Source: Hyphomicrobiales bacterium (lineage in GTDB: Bacteria; Pseudomonadota; Alphaproteobacteria; Rhizobiales; Beijerinckiaceae). Taken from it: a stretch of DNA of 10,237 nucleotides. The notes beneath the pieces are model-generated. The model ran no database searches. It worked only from the letters and a program-made list of their open reading frames with translations, and was not told where the DNA came from. Shown one piece after another: positions 1 through 9,549 of this stretch. The translations under genes and the position numbers were made by a program. Numbering within the stretch: the stretch's first letter is position 1; the number at the start of each line of letters is the position of its first letter. Location of the stretch: assembly GCA_027489835.1 (NCBI GenBank), contig JAIXZF010000340.1, positions 1 through 10,237 of the forward strand, read 5' to 3'.

Positions 1-551
1 CCCTCGATGTAGTCCTCGGCCTTGACGGTGATGGCCTGGCCGCGGGCGAGGCGCACGAAGATCGGCACGGCCGAGAGGCCGATGGCGATCATGGCGTTCG
101 TCAGCGAAGGCCCCAGCACCGCGGCAAAGGCGATGGCCAGAATGAGAAACGGGCAGGCCAGGAGCGCATCGGTGACGCGGCTGACCACCATGTCGAACCA
201 GCCGCCGTACCAGCCGGCCGCGAGCCCGATCGGCACGCCGACACACACCGCGATGAGCACCGAGACGACGCCCGCCATCAGCGAGGCGCGTGCGCCATAG
301 AGCATGCGCGAGAGGATGTCCCGGCCGATGTCGTCCGTGCCGAACCAGTAGAGCGCCGATGGCGCCTTGCGGATCAGCAGGAAGTTGGTCTTGTTCGGAT
401 CGTAGGGGGCGATCAGCGGCGCCAGCAGCGCGATGGCGAGGAAGATGACCACGATCGAGCCGCCGATCCAGGCGGCGCGGCTGCGCCCGAGCTTCGACAG
501 CACGCGGCTCTTCTGGGGCGGAAGCAGGTTCTCGGCGGCGGCCACGGCCAT
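1..551 (-). CDS. DppC-like ABC transporter permease (3' end cut off by window edge)
   Basis: This is an inner-membrane permease subunit of a peptide/opine/nickel-type ABC importer, the partner of the DppB-like permease just upstream. The first 183 codons are visible. A short cytoplasmic N-terminus rich in basic residues leads into a hydrophobic helix at about residues 28-48 (AAWIGGSIVVIFLAIALLAP). Next comes the DppC/OppC hallmark 'FGTDDIGRDILSRMLYGARASL' region (about 70-91), where incoming BPD_transp_1 permeases of this class begin. More membrane segments follow, and the fragment stops inside the EAA loop (…GQAITVKAEDYIEG) that contacts the ATPases. The ATG at 551-549 shares one base with the TGA of the upstream permease, which indicates translational coupling. 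A GAGGGGG ribosome-binding site lies 5 bases upstream, inside the preceding gene. About 100 more residues are expected beyond the edge. The family is clear; the substrate cannot be told from this subunit. Confidence 0.93.
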   Translation of the reverse strand, partial: MAVAAAENLLPPQKSRVLSKLGRSRAAWIGGSIVVIFLAIALLAPLIAPYDPNKTNFLLIRKAPSALYWFGTDDIGRDILSRMLYGARASLMAGVVSVLIAVCVGVPIGLAAGWYGGWFDMVVSRVTDALLACPFLILAIAFAAVLGPSLTNAMIAIGLSAVPIFVRLARGQAITVKAEDYIE

Positions 552-1495
552 CAGCGCCCCCTCAGCCTGGGATTGACCACGATGTACAGCACGTCGGCGA
601 GCAGGTTCATGCCGATAAAGCCGACGGCCGTGCACAGCACCACGCCCTGCACCACGCCGTAGTCGCGATTGAACACCGCATCGACGATGAGCTTGCCGAA
701 GCCGGGGATGGTGAAGACCTGCTCGGTGAGGACGGCGCCGGCCAAGAGCTCGCCGAACAGGATGGTCGAGAGCGTGATGACGGGGATCAGCGCGTTGCGC
801 AGCGCGTGCTTGTTGATGACCACGCGCTCGTCGAGGCCCTTGGCGCGGGCCGTGCGGACATAATCGGAGCGCAGCACCTCCAGCATCGCCGAGCGGGTGT
901 GGCGCATGATGAAGGCTGCCAGCCCCGAACCCAGCACGAAGGCCGGCATGACAAGAGTTTCCAGGGCGCCGAGCGGATCGGAGAAGAACGGCACGTAGCC
1001 GGAGGCGGGAAGCCAGCGCAGTTCCACCGCGAAGACGAGGATCATAACGATGCCGAGCCAGAAGTTAGGGATCGACAGCCCCGAAAGAGCGATAGCGCTC
1101 GCGGTGTAGTCCGCCGCCGTACCCTTGCGAACCGCTGCGATGATCCCGGCCGGCAGCCCGATGGCCAACGCGACCAGCATCGAGGCGGCGGCGAGCTGGA
1201 TGGTGACGGGCAGCTTCTGCAGGATGAGCCCGAGCACCGGCTCGCCGGTGCGCAGCGAACGGCCGAACTCGCCCTGAACCACCTGACCGAGCCAGGCGAA
1301 GTACTGCATGATGATGGGATCGTCCATCCGATAGATCGCGCGGAGCCGCGCGATCGCCTCCGGGTCCCTCTCCTCGCCGGCCATGACGAGGAAGGGATCG
1401 CCCGGCAGCGCATGCTGGAGCGCGAACACGAACAGCGACACGATGAGCAGCGTCGGGATCGCGATCAGCAGCCGGTTGAGGATGAGCTTCAGCAT
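551..1495 (-). CDS. DppB-like ABC transporter permease
   Basis: This 314-residue inner-membrane permease forms the translocation pore together with the DppC-like subunit. The start MLKLILNRLL followed by a hydrophobic helix (about 9-29) and 'ALPGDPF' is the standard N-terminus of DppB/OppB permeases. The periplasmic segment 'YRMDDPIIMQYFAWLGQVVQGEFGRS' (about 55-80) is also typical. Further membrane helices lie at about 98-122, 134-158, 180-198, 233-258 and 284-307. The EAA coupling loop is 'DYVRTARAKGLDERVV' (211-226), followed by 'HALRNALIPV'. The length is normal for the family. No good Shine-Dalgarno sequence precedes the ATG (the upstream bases read GTCCGCCTC), although this is the start the family alignment demands. 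The gene is separated from the binding-protein gene by 175 bases holding a large inverted-repeat element, so its expression may differ from that of the upstream genes. Confidence 0.95.
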   Translation of the reverse strand: MLKLILNRLLIAIPTLLIVSLFVFALQHALPGDPFLVMAGEERDPEAIARLRAIYRMDDPIIMQYFAWLGQVVQGEFGRSLRTGEPVLGLILQKLPVTIQLAAASMLVALAIGLPAGIIAAVRKGTAADYTASAIALSGLSIPNFWLGIVMILVFAVELRWLPASGYVPFFSDPLGALETLVMPAFVLGSGLAAFIMRHTRSAMLEVLRSDYVRTARAKGLDERVVINKHALRNALIPVITLSTILFGELLAGAVLTEQVFTIPGFGKLIVDAVFNRDYGVVQGVVLCTAVGFIGMNLLADVLYIVVNPRLRGR

Positions 1496-1518
1496 GAGGC
1501 GGACATTCGACTCGCTTC

Positions 1519-1642
1519 GCGCTGGGACAAGCTCGGGTTCCGGGTTCCTTGCGCGGCTCTGCCGCTCCAGGCCCCGGAAACGCGCAGAAACGCACGTTGC
1601 GGGCTTCCGGGGCCGGCGCAGCCGGAACCCGGAACCCAGCGC
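1519..1642. repeat. Complex GC-rich inverted-repeat element between binding-protein and permease genes
   Basis: Nested inverted repeats fill most of the gap. The outer arms are GCGCTGGG at 1519-1526 and CCCAGCGC at 1635-1642. The main arms are GGGTTCCGGGTTCC at 1535-1548 and GGAACCCGGAACCC at 1624-1637, perfect over 14 bases and each itself a 7-base tandem duplication (GGGTTCC twice). Inner arms are GGCCCCGGAA at 1570-1579 and TTCCGGGGCC at 1605-1614, with a terminal CGCA-CGT-TGCG hairpin at 1591-1601. The outer and main arms share CCC at 1635-1637, so they are partly alternative pairings. The arrangement resembles dispersed intergenic palindromes (REP/BIME-like) of Hyphomicrobiales, but copy number cannot be seen here. 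In the transcript it would form a strong structure just after the binding-protein stop codon, a common place for mRNA-stabilising or attenuating hairpins. There is no T-tract, so a classical intrinsic terminator is unlikely. Confidence 0.8.
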
Positions 1643-1670
1643 ATGGGCTCGCCGAAGGCGTCCGCCTCTT

Positions 1671-3206
1671 TCACTGGCGCTTCAGGCCCGCGAGGCGGAT
1701 CATGCCGTCGGGATGGAGCTGGAAGCCGGTGAGGCGGGTCGAGGTCGCGAAGTACCAGGGCTGGTTGTAGAGATACAGGAGCGGCATCTCGTCGAAGGCG
1801 ATGTCCTGCGCCGCGTCGTAGAGCTTCTTGCGCTCGACCGGATCGTAGACGGCGCGGGCCGCGTTGAGCAGCCGGTCCATCTCGGCATTGCTGTACTTGC
1901 CGTCATTCTGGCCGCCGCCGGTGGTCCAGAACGGGTGGACATTGCCATCGGGATCAATGCGGCCCGACCAGCCCACACGGCTGAGCTGGAACCTGCCCTG
2001 CTGCTGGTCGCGGAGCTGGCTGGCGAACTCCATCGAGCGGAGCTGGAGGTCGAAGCCCGCCTCCTGCACCATGGCCTGGATGACCTGGCCAAGCTGCGCG
2101 TCCACCGGGTTGTTGGTGATCATTGCCTCGAGCTTGAGGGGCGCGGTGACGCCCGCCTCGCGCAGCAGCGCGCGGGCCTTGGCCACGTCACGGCCCGGAA
2201 CCGGGATGTCCTTGCGGTAATACGGGCTGGACGGGGGGAAGGGCTGGATGGTCGGCGGATGCGTGTTTTCGAACACGACCTGGTTGATGACCGCCCGGTC
2301 GATGGCCAGCGAGAAGGCCTGGCGGACGCGCTTGTCCTTGCCGAAGGGCGTGTTGGCCGCATCGCCATTGGCAAGATTCAGCGTGATGCCCTGATAGCCG
2401 AGGCCGGGCGTGAAGATGACGCGCAGGGTGCGGTCGGCCTGCGCCGATTTCACGTCGGTGGCGGCGAGGCGCTCGAGCATGTCGAGCTCGCCCGAGCGCA
2501 AATTGGCCAAACGAACCGTTGTGTCGGGGATCGAACGGTAGATCACGCGGTCGAAGCTGTAATTGGCCGCTTCCCAGTGATCGGCGAACTTCTCGAGCAC
2601 GATGCGGTCGTTCTGGACGCGCTCGACGAACTTGTAGGGGCCCGAGCAGATCGGGCGCGCGGCGACGTCGCCGGATAGGCTGGCGGGCGACATCATCATG
2701 CCGGCGCGGTCGGCGAGCTGGCTCAGCAGCGTCGCGTCGCGCTGCTTGAGCTTGAGCGCGATCGTCAGCGGATCGACCACCTCGACGCTGTCGACGGTGG
2801 CGAGCTCGGAGCGGCGCAGCGATTCAGGCAGCGTGCGGGCGCGGTCGATGTTGGCCTTCGCAGCGGCGGCATCAAAGGCGGCGCCGTCATGGAACTTGAC
2901 GTTGGGCCGGAGCTTGATCGTCGCCGTCATGCCATCTGCCGAAAAGCTCCACTCGGTGGCGAGGCGCGGGATGAGCTGAAGGTCGGGGCCTGCGTCGAAG
3001 AGCTTGTCGCACAGGCCCTTGAAGACGATGCGGCCGACGAAGGTGCGGGCCCGGTGCGGATCGAGCATGTCCGGGTCTTCCTGCAGGCCGATGCGCAGGG
3101 TCGAGCCCTGAGCCATCGCCGGCGATGGCATGGCCATGCTGGCGGCGAGGGCGAGCGCCGAAGCCGCCACGGCGGCAAGGCTCCAGGTTGCAGTTGGACG
3201 GCTCAT
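1671..3206 (-). CDS. ABC transporter substrate-binding protein, peptide/opine family (SBP_bac_5)
   Basis: This 511-residue periplasmic binding protein delivers the ligand to the permease pair. The N-terminus is a Sec signal peptide: a short basic start (MSRPTATW), a long Ala/Leu hydrophobic core (about 9-27) and a likely cleavage at AMA|QG, residues 32/33. The mature protein begins 'STLRIGLQEDPDMLDP', the usual opening of family 5 binding proteins. It then carries 'TEWSFSADGMTATIKLRPNVKFHDG' (about 85-108), 'SGPYKFVE' (188-195), 'VRQAFSLAIDR' (294-304) and a C-terminal 'WYFATSTRLTGFQLHPDGMIRL' region, all normal family landmarks. No lipobox cysteine follows the signal, so it should be soluble. 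The ATG at 3206 is chosen because it puts the signal peptide at the start and has GGGAG 7 bases upstream (3214-3218); longer forms of the frame would run back into the ATPase gene. Only 26 bases separate it from that ATPase stop. The ligand is not determinable; the nearby DHDPS-superfamily enzyme suggests an amino-acid or peptide derivative. Confidence 0.95.
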   Translation of the reverse strand: MSRPTATWSLAAVAASALALAASMAMPSPAMAQGSTLRIGLQEDPDMLDPHRARTFVGRIVFKGLCDKLFDAGPDLQLIPRLATEWSFSADGMTATIKLRPNVKFHDGAAFDAAAAKANIDRARTLPESLRRSELATVDSVEVVDPLTIALKLKQRDATLLSQLADRAGMMMSPASLSGDVAARPICSGPYKFVERVQNDRIVLEKFADHWEAANYSFDRVIYRSIPDTTVRLANLRSGELDMLERLAATDVKSAQADRTLRVIFTPGLGYQGITLNLANGDAANTPFGKDKRVRQAFSLAIDRAVINQVVFENTHPPTIQPFPPSSPYYRKDIPVPGRDVAKARALLREAGVTAPLKLEAMITNNPVDAQLGQVIQAMVQEAGFDLQLRSMEFASQLRDQQQGRFQLSRVGWSGRIDPDGNVHPFWTTGGGQNDGKYSNAEMDRLLNAARAVYDPVERKKLYDAAQDIAFDEMPLLYLYNQPWYFATSTRLTGFQLHPDGMIRLAGLKRQ

Positions 3207-3232
3207 GTTCAAACTCCCGTATCCGGTTGCGA

Positions 3233-5310
<2,078 letters not shown>

Positions 5311-5333
5311 CAATTCCGGCCGCGAGGGGGAAG

Positions 5334-5407
5334 CGGCGCGCCGTTCGCGCGCCGGCTCACAATGTCGGCGGAGCGCTCCGGATGAGTCAAGCCGGGCGCC
5401 ACGCGCC
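5334..5407. promoter_or_regulatory. Spacer with three short dyads between the deaminase-like and ATPase genes
   Basis: The 110-base gap 5311-5420 holds three clear dyads. A hairpin has 8-bp arms CGGCGCGC (5334-5341) and GCGCGCCG (5347-5354) around a 5-base loop. CGGAGCGCTCCG at 5369-5380 is a perfect 12-bp palindrome. GGCGC-CAC-GCGCC at 5395-5407 forms a small hairpin 14 bases beyond the stop codon of the deaminase-like gene. None is followed by a T-run on either strand, so an intrinsic terminator is not supported. Possible roles are an operator, an mRNA-processing site separating the enzyme from the transporter cistrons, or a small repeated palindrome. The spacer is the longest break between genes on the operon's enzyme side. 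Confidence 0.5.
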
Positions 5408-5420
5408 TGGCGGGCGGGGC

Positions 5421-6362
5421 TCAGGCGCCCAGCGCGCACCAGCTCGCGTACCAGTCCTTGAACAGGCGGTGCTGGGACGTCGCGTAGGCTCGCTGGCTGG
5501 CGGACAGCGCGTCCGAGGCGTTGAAATGCAGCTCGTAGCCGGCATGGCCCTCGAGCGTCATCAAATGCTTGTAATAGAGGACGAGATCGACGCCCTCGTC
5601 GAAGGAGGACAGCACGCCGAGGGCGCGCTCCAGCTCCAGCGCCTGCCGCATCGCGGCCGCGTCGCCATTCTGAGCCTTGCTACATAGCGCGACAAGATGC
5701 AGCACCTCGCGCGGCAGCGCGTTGCCGATGCCGGTGATCGCGCCCACCGCGCCGCAGTTGACGAAGCCGTGCACCACCTGGGTGTCGACACCCACCATCA
5801 GCGTCAGTGCGGGGTCGCGCCCCGTGATGTGCTCGGCGGCATAGCGCAGCGAGGCCGCGCCGCCGAACTCCTTGAAGCCGACGAGATGGGGATGGCGCGC
5901 CCGCAGCTCGAAGAACAGCTCGGCCCTGGTCTCGTAGCCGTAATGAGGGCTGTTGTAGATGACCGAGGGCAGATCGACCGCAGCCTCGAGCACGCCCTCG
6001 AAATGCGCCCGCTGGGCTGCGACCGACGAGCCGCGGGAGAGCACGCGGGGGATGACCATCAGCCCGTGCGCGCCGACGCGCTTGGCGTGGGCCGCGAGCG
6101 CGGCCGCCCGCTTCGGGTTCTGCGCGCCCGTGCCGACGATGACAGGGATGCCCGCCGCGACCAGCCGCTCGACGCCTTCCATCCGCTGGTTGTCGTCGAG
6201 AAGCGGCCAGTCGCCCATGGAGCCGCAATAGACCACCGCCGACATGCCCGCATCGATCAGGCCGCGGCCGGTGCGCACCAGCGCGTCGAAATCGGGCTGC
6301 AGGTCCGGCGTGCACGGCGTCATGAGCGCCGGAATCGCGCCGCTGAAGATGCTGGCCGTCAT
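5421..6362 (-). CDS. DHDPS/N-acetylneuraminate lyase superfamily enzyme, probable 1-pyrroline-4-hydroxy-2-carboxylate deaminase
   Basis: This 313-residue cytoplasmic class I aldolase-fold enzyme should form a Schiff base with a 2-oxo or imino acid substrate. The catalytic lysine is Lys164 in VGFKEF, and the conserved tyrosine is Tyr136 in VIYNSP. The substrate-carboxylate loop, GTTGE in true DapA, reads GSMGD here (47-51), so it is not an ordinary lysine-pathway synthase. The stretches IFSGAIPALMTPC, AVVYCGSMGDWPLL, VIPRVLSRG and GFVNCGAVGAITGIGN match what I recall of alphaproteobacterial enzymes that deaminate 1-pyrroline-4-hydroxy-2-carboxylate to 2,5-dioxopentanoate in trans-4-hydroxyproline breakdown; this comes from memory, not a search. 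The ATG at 6362 is fixed by GGGAGGGG (6368-6375) 5 bases upstream and by the fold starting immediately. It is the first gene of the presumed transport operon. Alternatives are another 2-keto-acid lyase or dehydratase of the same superfamily. Confidence 0.88.
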   Translation of the reverse strand: MTASIFSGAIPALMTPCTPDLQPDFDALVRTGRGLIDAGMSAVVYCGSMGDWPLLDDNQRMEGVERLVAAGIPVIVGTGAQNPKRAAALAAHAKRVGAHGLMVIPRVLSRGSSVAAQRAHFEGVLEAAVDLPSVIYNSPHYGYETRAELFFELRARHPHLVGFKEFGGAASLRYAAEHITGRDPALTLMVGVDTQVVHGFVNCGAVGAITGIGNALPREVLHLVALCSKAQNGDAAAMRQALELERALGVLSSFDEGVDLVLYYKHLMTLEGHAGYELHFNASDALSASQRAYATSQHRLFKDWYASWCALGA

Positions 6363-6367
6363 GTGAG

Positions 6368-6375
6368 CCCCTCCC
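6368..6375 (-). promoter_or_regulatory. Ribosome-binding site of the deaminase-like gene
   Basis: On the minus strand this reads GGGAGGGG, 5 bases before the ATG at 6362. It is the strongest Shine-Dalgarno match in the operon. It decides the start against the in-frame ATG 38 codons further upstream, whose extra residues are Arg/Ala-rich and unlike the family. A strong site here fits this gene being the first cistron of its transcript. Confidence 0.75.
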
Positions 6376-6383
6376 GAAGACAA

Positions 6384-6486
6384 GGCGCGCAGAGTGACGC
6401 GCCGCGCGCGGAGCGTCCAGACCCCGCCGCGGCCGGGGGCGCATGCCTTGGGCGCACATTGGCCGGCCTGGCCCAAGCCGGGCCGG
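6384..6486. promoter_or_regulatory. Spacer downstream of the kinase and upstream of the deaminase-like operon
   Basis: The 124 bases between the kinase stop and the deaminase-like start hold two dyads. Directly after the kinase TGA (minus strand), CCGGCC at 6463-6468 pairs with GGCCGG at 6481-6486. Two further G:C pairs sit inside one mismatch, around a 6-base loop. The position suits a 3'-end hairpin for the kinase transcript, but no U-run follows, so Rho-independent termination is doubtful. Nearer the operon, GGCGCG at 6384-6389 and CGCGCC at 6398-6403 form a dyad with an 8-base gap, about 25 bases before the start codon. I see no convincing -35/-10 pair, but an operon promoter would have to lie here or in the kinase 3' end. 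Confidence 0.4.
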
Positions 6487-9400
6487 TCAGCCGTGGAGGC
6501 GGATCGCGGCGCTGATCTCGCAGATCACGCCGCTGGGCTCGAAGGCGATGCTGGCCCTGCCGTTGAGGTCGCTGCCGAGCACGCGCTCGATCAGGCGCGT
6601 GCCGAAGCCGCGGCGCGTCGGCGGGCTGACCACCGGCCCGCCGCTTTCTTCCCAACGCAGCACAAGCTGCCCGTCATCGACGCGCCAGCGGACCGAGACG
6701 CGCCCCTGCTGATTGGACAGGGCGCCATATTTGGAGGCGTTGGTGGCAAGTTCGTGCAGGCACATGGTCAGCGCCAGCGCAGCCTTGGCATCGAGCAGCG
6801 CGTCGGGACCGACGACCTCAATGCGGCCGGACTGGCGATCGACATGCGGCGCCAGCGCCCGGTCGACGATGTCCATCAGACGGGCGCTGGTCCAGTGCTC
6901 GGCAATCAGCAGATCGTGCGCGCCGGCGAGTGCCATCAGCCTACCCTCGAAGGCGGCGCGCGCGGCCTGGCTGACGTCGCTGCCGCGCAGGGTCTGCGAC
7001 GCGATGGCGTTGACCGTGGCGAGCGTGTTCTTGACCCGGTGGTTGAGCTCGTCGAGCAGCACCTTGCGGTGCTCGTCGGTCAGCTTGCGGTCCGTCACGT
7101 CGCGGACCGTGCCGACGAGGCGCAGCGGCGCGCCGTCAGTCCCGAAGCTCGTATCGGCGTTGGCGACCAGCCACCTCACCGAGCCGTCATCGTCCACGAC
7201 GCGGCATTCGGCGGCGAAGCGGCGCGGGCCGTCCGGATCGGCCGCTTCCTTCAGCGCCTCCGCGACCATGGCCACGTCATCGAGATGGAGCCGCGCCATG
7301 GCGGCCTCATAGGTCGCAGGCTCATCCTCGGGCAGGCCCCAGAGCCTGAGCATCGCGACGTCCCAGTTGAGCCGGCCGGCCGACAGGTCGTAGTCGAACA
7401 CGCCGATCTGGCCCGCGGCCAGCGCCGAGGCCAGCCGCGCCTCGCTTTCCCGCAAGGCAGTCTCGACGCGCGTCAGCGCGGTGACGTCCGCCACGACGTT
7501 GATCAGCCGGGTGACACGCCCGTTCGCATCGCGCTCGGCGACTTCCGCATGGCCCAGCATCGCGACCTCCGCTCCGTCGGGGCGGATGACGCGGTAGCGT
7601 GTCTGCAGGCGGTCATCGACGCGCAGCTGCTCGTAGATGGCTGGCGGGATATGCCGGTCGTCGGGATGGATGCGGGCCCGCCATTCGTCGTCGGGGCCGC
7701 CGACCTTGCCGACGCCGCCGGGCGCGTCGATGCCGAACAGGTCCATGCCCTCCTGCGACCAGATGCGCGTTCCTTCGGCGAGATTGGTCTCCCAATAGCC
7801 GATGCGGCCCACGCGAAGGCTGGCCCGGTAGCGCAATTCGCTGTCGCGGAGAGCGCGTTCCGTCAGCTTTTCCGATGTTATGTCGCGCACCGCCAGCATG
7901 GCCCCAACCGGCCTTCGCTCGCCGTCTGGCCCCGTCTCGTACTCGATGCGCTTGCGCGCGTTCAGCCAGCGCACCGAGCCATCGGGATGAAGCACGCGAT
8001 GCTCGACGGCCATGAAGCCGTCACCGTCGGGGCCGAGCTGCTGCTCGATAAGCAGCAGCAACGCGGACGCGTCCGCAGGGTGGAAGCGGGCATGCACCTG
8101 TGCACGCGGCACGGGCGTGTCGGCCGGCAGCGCGAACATCTCGGACGCGCGGGCGTTGAACGCCACGGTGCCCTTCAGGTAGTCGACCATGCCGAGCCCG
8201 AAATCGGCGACCGACACGCCAAGCTGCAGCCGGGCCTCGCTGTCCCGCAGCGCCTTCTCGGCCTGCTTGCGCTCGGTGATCTCGATCACGGTGCACTGCA
8301 TCTGCGTGATCCGGCCGTCCCGGTCCCGGAACGGCGTATACGAGGCGAGCCATGTCCTCAGCGTGTGGTCGACCGCGTGATGGCCGCTGATCTCGATGTT
8401 GTCGACGGTCTCGCCATTCATCACCCGCGCATGGACCTGGACGAGTTGCGCGGCGACGTCCGGCGCCAGCACCTCATGGATCGTCCTGCCCAGATGCCCC
8501 GCGATGGACAGCCCGTTCATGGCGGCGAGCCGCTCGTTGATCCGGCTGAAGCGCAGGTCCCGGTCGAGCAGCGCAAGCCCGATCGGCGCGGCGGCGTAGA
8601 TTTGCTCGACCTCCCGCCACCGGCTCTCGGCCTCGGCGCGCGCATCGACGAGCTCGTGCTCGACCCTGACCGAGTCCGTCACGTCATAGCCGTCCACGAA
8701 GATGCCCGAGACCTCGCCGGTCACGTCGCGCACCGGCTGGTAGACTAATTCCAGCCGCTGCTCGCGAACCTCGCCCGTCGCGGGGTCGGTCAGCTTCACC
8801 GGCAGCCGCGACGCGCGGAACGGCTCGCCGGTCGCCCTGACCTTGTCCAGCATCTCGAACAGGCCTTGGCCCTCAAGGTCTGGAAACACCTCCCGGACCG
8901 TCTTGCCGGCGACCTCGCGGCCGCCGATCAGGCTGAGATAGGCCGAGTTGGCGTGCTCGAAGACATGGTCCGGGCCGCGCAGAAGGCACATGAAGCTGGG
9001 CGCCTGCTCGAACATCGCGCGCATCAGGTCGCGCTCATGCGCATGCCTGCGCCCGGCAAGGACCCTTTCGGTCGTCTCCGTGCAGAGCACCAGCACGCCG
9101 CCAATGCCGCCCGCGGCCCTTTCGTCGTCGATGGGAGAATAGCTGTAGGTCCAGTAGACGTCCTCGCGCCGGCCATTGCGCGTGATCGGGACCAGATGGT
9201 CCTGATGCCAGGTCGCGCCGCGCCCCGCCATCACGTCGTCGATCTGCGGGCCGATAATCGGCCAGATCTCGTCCCAGACCTCGCGGCCGGGCCTGCCCAG
9301 CGCGCCGGGGTGCCGTTCGGGGCCGAGGGACTGGCTGTAGGCGTCATTGTAGAAGCAGAGCAGTTCGGGGGCCCAGAAGATGAAGATGGGGTGTGCGGTG

Positions 9401-9549
9401 TTGAGTGCGAGCCTGATCGTCAGCTTGAGCGCGGCGGGCCAGCCGGAGACAGGTCCCAGGCTGGAGCCTTGCCAGTCGAGCGAGCGCAGGTGAGCGCCGC
9501 ATTCGCCGCCCCCGGCCAGAAAATCCGGCGTTGAGCTCTGGTCGCGCAT
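6487..9549 (-). CDS. Multi-PAS sensor histidine kinase, HWE family
   Basis: This 1020-residue cytoplasmic kinase has no membrane segment or signal peptide. It consists of a chain of about six PAS modules: roughly 35-165 (ends ETTER), 175-298 (DVTDS), 315-427 (EITERK), 440-562 (DITSEK), 574-695 (DVTALT) and 705-822 (DVTDRK). The first module, with FIFWAPELLCFYNDAY and SLGPERHPGALG, is a type common at the head of such kinases. The output part is an HWE kinase: phospho-acceptor His837 in LNHRVKNTLATV, N-box HELATNASKYGALS (932-945), the diagnostic Trp-x-Glu at 966-968 (RWEES) and a glycine loop RRGFGTRLIERVL (979-991). There is no receiver domain and no response regulator beside it, so its partner is encoded elsewhere. 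HWE kinases often feed general-stress (PhyR/EcfG), light or redox pathways; the signal here is unknown. The ATG at 9549 is chosen because the conserved 'FLAGGGE…LDWQGSSLGP' head follows at once. Its ribosome-binding site is weak, and a longer form from 9639 is possible. Confidence 0.93.
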   Translation of the reverse strand: MRDQSSTPDFLAGGGECGAHLRSLDWQGSSLGPVSGWPAALKLTIRLALNTAHPIFIFWAPELLCFYNDAYSQSLGPERHPGALGRPGREVWDEIWPIIGPQIDDVMAGRGATWHQDHLVPITRNGRREDVYWTYSYSPIDDERAAGGIGGVLVLCTETTERVLAGRRHAHERDLMRAMFEQAPSFMCLLRGPDHVFEHANSAYLSLIGGREVAGKTVREVFPDLEGQGLFEMLDKVRATGEPFRASRLPVKLTDPATGEVREQRLELVYQPVRDVTGEVSGIFVDGYDVTDSVRVEHELVDARAEAESRWREVEQIYAAAPIGLALLDRDLRFSRINERLAAMNGLSIAGHLGRTIHEVLAPDVAAQLVQVHARVMNGETVDNIEISGHHAVDHTLRTWLASYTPFRDRDGRITQMQCTVIEITERKQAEKALRDSEARLQLGVSVADFGLGMVDYLKGTVAFNARASEMFALPADTPVPRAQVHARFHPADASALLLLIEQQLGPDGDGFMAVEHRVLHPDGSVRWLNARKRIEYETGPDGERRPVGAMLAVRDITSEKLTERALRDSELRYRASLRVGRIGYWETNLAEGTRIWSQEGMDLFGIDAPGGVGKVGGPDDEWRARIHPDDRHIPPAIYEQLRVDDRLQTRYRVIRPDGAEVAMLGHAEVAERDANGRVTRLINVVADVTALTRVETALRESEARLASALAAGQIGVFDYDLSAGRLNWDVAMLRLWGLPEDEPATYEAAMARLHLDDVAMVAEALKEAADPDGPRRFAAECRVVDDDGSVRWLVANADTSFGTDGAPLRLVGTVRDVTDRKLTDEHRKVLLDELNHRVKNTLATVNAIASQTLRGSDVSQAARAAFEGRLMALAGAHDLLIAEHWTSARLMDIVDRALAPHVDRQSGRIEVVGPDALLDAKAALALTMCLHELATNASKYGALSNQQGRVSVRWRVDDGQLVLRWEESGGPVVSPPTRRGFGTRLIERVLGSDLNGRASIAFEPSGVICEISAAIRLHG

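Noticed and set aside
22..300. A 92-codon plus-strand open frame at the left edge
   Set aside because: It is antisense to the DppC-like permease, whose family-specific residues are clear in the minus-strand frame.
1519..1642. Intrinsic terminator between the binding-protein and permease genes
   Set aside because: The stems are strong, but no T-tract follows on the minus strand, and the downstream permeases would be left without an evident promoter.
1519..1642. CRISPR array or insertion sequence remnant
   Set aside because: The repeats are inverted rather than regularly spaced direct repeats, there is no spacer pattern, no transposase fragment and no flanking target duplication.
1383..2678. 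A 431-codon plus-strand open frame crossing the repeat element
   Set aside because: It spans the DppB-like start, the inverted repeat and the binding-protein gene in antisense. It has no recognisable family and is explained by scarcity of stop codons in GC-rich DNA.
5421..6362. True dihydrodipicolinate synthase (dapA) of lysine synthesis
   Set aside because: The GTTGE loop is replaced by GSMGD and the context is a transport operon, so a catabolic member of the superfamily is more likely.
6394..8748. A 784-codon open frame on the plus strand, antisense to the kinase
   Set aside because: Its product is rich in Arg, His, Asp and Gly with no domain I recognise, as expected for the reverse complement of a GC-rich gene. 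The kinase on the other strand has unmistakable PAS and HWE motifs throughout.
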